A stretch of DNA of 64,000 nucleotides, from positions 992,001 to 1,056,000 of the forward strand of contig CBDCUQ010000004.1 of assembly GCA_965222835.1 (NCBI GenBank), written 5' to 3'. How positions within the stretch are numbered: position 1 is the stretch's first letter; every line of letters begins with the position of its first letter. Origin of the DNA: CBDCUQ01 sp965222835 (lineage in GTDB: Bacteria > Pseudomonadota > Alphaproteobacteria > Rhizobiales > Hyphomicrobiaceae). The notes under the pieces are model-generated. The model did not search any database. It worked only from the letters and a program-made list of their open reading frames with translations, and was not told the origin of the DNA. Below are positions 63,352-64,000 of the stretch, in pieces. The position numbers and the translations under genes are program-made.

Positions 63352-63500
63352 ACATAGTCAGGGCCGGTGACGTGTGCGTTACTCGCGGCCTCGTTTCCGA
63401 TTTTTCGTGTCAAAACGCCACAAGCGTTAACATCTGATCAATCATTCGTGCTCAGTCTGTACACAAGGTTATTCGGTCTCCAAGCTTGGGAGCAAAGATT

Positions 63501-63782
63501 GTGTCGCATTCGATTTGGCAACTGAGCGGCATGCACTGGGTGCGGTGGCTGCTGTTGTGGTCGTGCTTTTTCTTGCTCTTATTTGGCTTTACCCAGAACT
63601 CGCCTGCCGGCGCTGGAACGGCTGGGCCTGCGAAGGTGGAGCTTCAAGGGCCGAAGTATCCGTCCCCGGAACCGGAACGGGCGGCTGGCAAGCTCACTGT
63701 TGATACGGTGGCTGTGTTCGACTTCAACAGCATGCAGACCGCGGTCTATGGCGATAACGAGTCCGTAGCGTCGGACCGATAA
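63501..63782 (+). CDS. Small membrane/secreted protein, unknown
   Basis: About 93 residues with one N-terminal hydrophobic segment (WVRWLLLWSCFFLLLFGF) and a Pro/Gly-rich outer part. A GTG at 63501 has GGGAG eight bases upstream; a TTG at 63486 or an ATG at 63531 are alternatives. No family is recognised. Confidence 0.5.
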   Translation: MSHSIWQLSGMHWVRWLLLWSCFFLLLFGFTQNSPAGAGTAGPAKVELQGPKYPSPEPERAAGKLTVDTVAVFDFNSMQTAVYGDNESVASDR

Positions 63783-63795
63783 AGATACGCGCCAT

Positions 63796-63813
63796 CAGGA
63801 CCCGCAGGTCCTG
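63796..63813. terminator. Short hairpin between convergent genes
   Basis: A 7-bp perfect stem with loop CGCA lies between the stop of the small + strand gene and the end of the - strand gene. Pyrimidine-rich sequence follows on the + side and TATCTTTAT on the - side, so it may stop both transcripts weakly. Confidence 0.45.
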
Positions 63814-63822
63814 GCCTCCTTC

Positions 63823-64000
63823 TCATTTCTTGCGGACAGCGTCTCGGTTGGACGCGGCGCCTGAGGATGCTGCCTCGGGGGCCTTTTCCGTATGAGCATT
63901 GGCGGCGGCTCTTTCTGCCGCGATACGGCCCAGTGATCCCCACAGTTTGTCGAGGTCGCGCAGGTGGATGTCGTGTTGTGCGTGGGGCATTTCGATGCCA
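63823..64000 (-). CDS. 3' end of an unknown gene
   Basis: A frame open to the window edge ends with TGA at 63823-63825. The visible 58 residues contain a charged helix (DIHLRDLDKLWGSLGRIAAERA) and an Ala/Ser/Lys tail. The rest lies outside the window. The helix has regular heptad-like spacing, which argues against a chance frame. No family is recognised. Confidence 0.5.
   Translation of the reverse strand, partial: GIEMPHAQHDIHLRDLDKLWGSLGRIAAERAAANAHTEKAPEAASSGAASNRDAVRKK

Overview
The window looks like a chromosomal segment of an alphaproteobacterium, most likely of the order Hyphomicrobiales (Rhizobiales). The evidence is a high-GC coding style, a complete gene-transfer-agent (GTA) structural run of the Rhodobacter type, the ccmI-ccmE-ccmF-ccmH / degP / two-component / glnE neighbourhood, an F1 ATPase zeta inhibitor (DUF1476), a single-cysteine DksA and a GAAC-N7-GAAC type SOS box upstream of lexA. 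The genus cannot be fixed from the sequence alone.

Layout. (1) 1-13.4 kb, + strand: GTA head and tail genes in the canonical order, from the 3' end of the portal gene (g3) through g3.5-like, protease g4, capsid g5, connectors g6-g8, tail tube g9, chaperones g10/g10.1, tape measure g11, distal tail g12, hub g13, peptidase g14 and the giant g15. A lysis gene follows that joins two peptidoglycan hydrolase domains to a holin-like membrane tail in one reading frame. All reading frames are intact. (2) 13.5-16.7 kb: a small secreted protein with a response regulator/histidine kinase pair (FeuN-FeuP-FeuQ-like arrangement), then a glycine-zipper lipoprotein with a strong terminator. (3) 16.9-21.1 kb: cytochrome c maturation genes ccmI, ccmE, ccmF, ccmH. 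(4) 21.2-32.3 kb: a secreted trypsin-like protease, a Do-family protease, a second two-component pair, an M14 peptidase/ATP-grasp pair and glnE. (5) 32.4-34.8 kb: a membrane-anchored TIR-domain protein translationally coupled to a membrane partner, a candidate immune or signalling module. (6) 34.9-37.6 kb: a seven-EF-hand protein, an ECF sigma factor, a probable anti-sigma protein and a periplasmic metal-sensor-like protein. (7) 37.8-49.9 kb, mostly - strand: a degenerate histidine kinase, pepN, purQ, an unknown secreted protein, purS, purC, a hydrolase, a shortened SecY-like protein, a glutathione transferase, purB and a P1 peptidase, with the + strand zeta inhibitor between purC and the hydrolase. 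(8) 50.4-57.3 kb: a periplasmic binding protein, a universal stress protein with an alanine/glycine symporter, a dual CDGSH protein and a partial sulfur-oxidation locus (soxZ, soxY, thioredoxin-like gene, soxF-like flavoprotein). (9) 57.3-59.1 kb: a small accessory patch with an orphan Cas2-like gene, a transposase remnant and an unknown membrane protein. (10) 59.2-64 kb: lexA with its SOS boxes, an unknown membrane protein, a MoxR ATPase, dksA with a long Lys/Ala/Pro-rich tail and the 3' end of an unknown gene.

How the parts relate. The GTA run and its adjoining lysis gene would make, package and release small tailed particles. The ccm genes mature c-type cytochromes, which could accept electrons from the sox-type flavoprotein. 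The purine genes are scattered in two - strand groups, and purL is not next to purQ. No rRNA, tRNA or CRISPR array was recognised.
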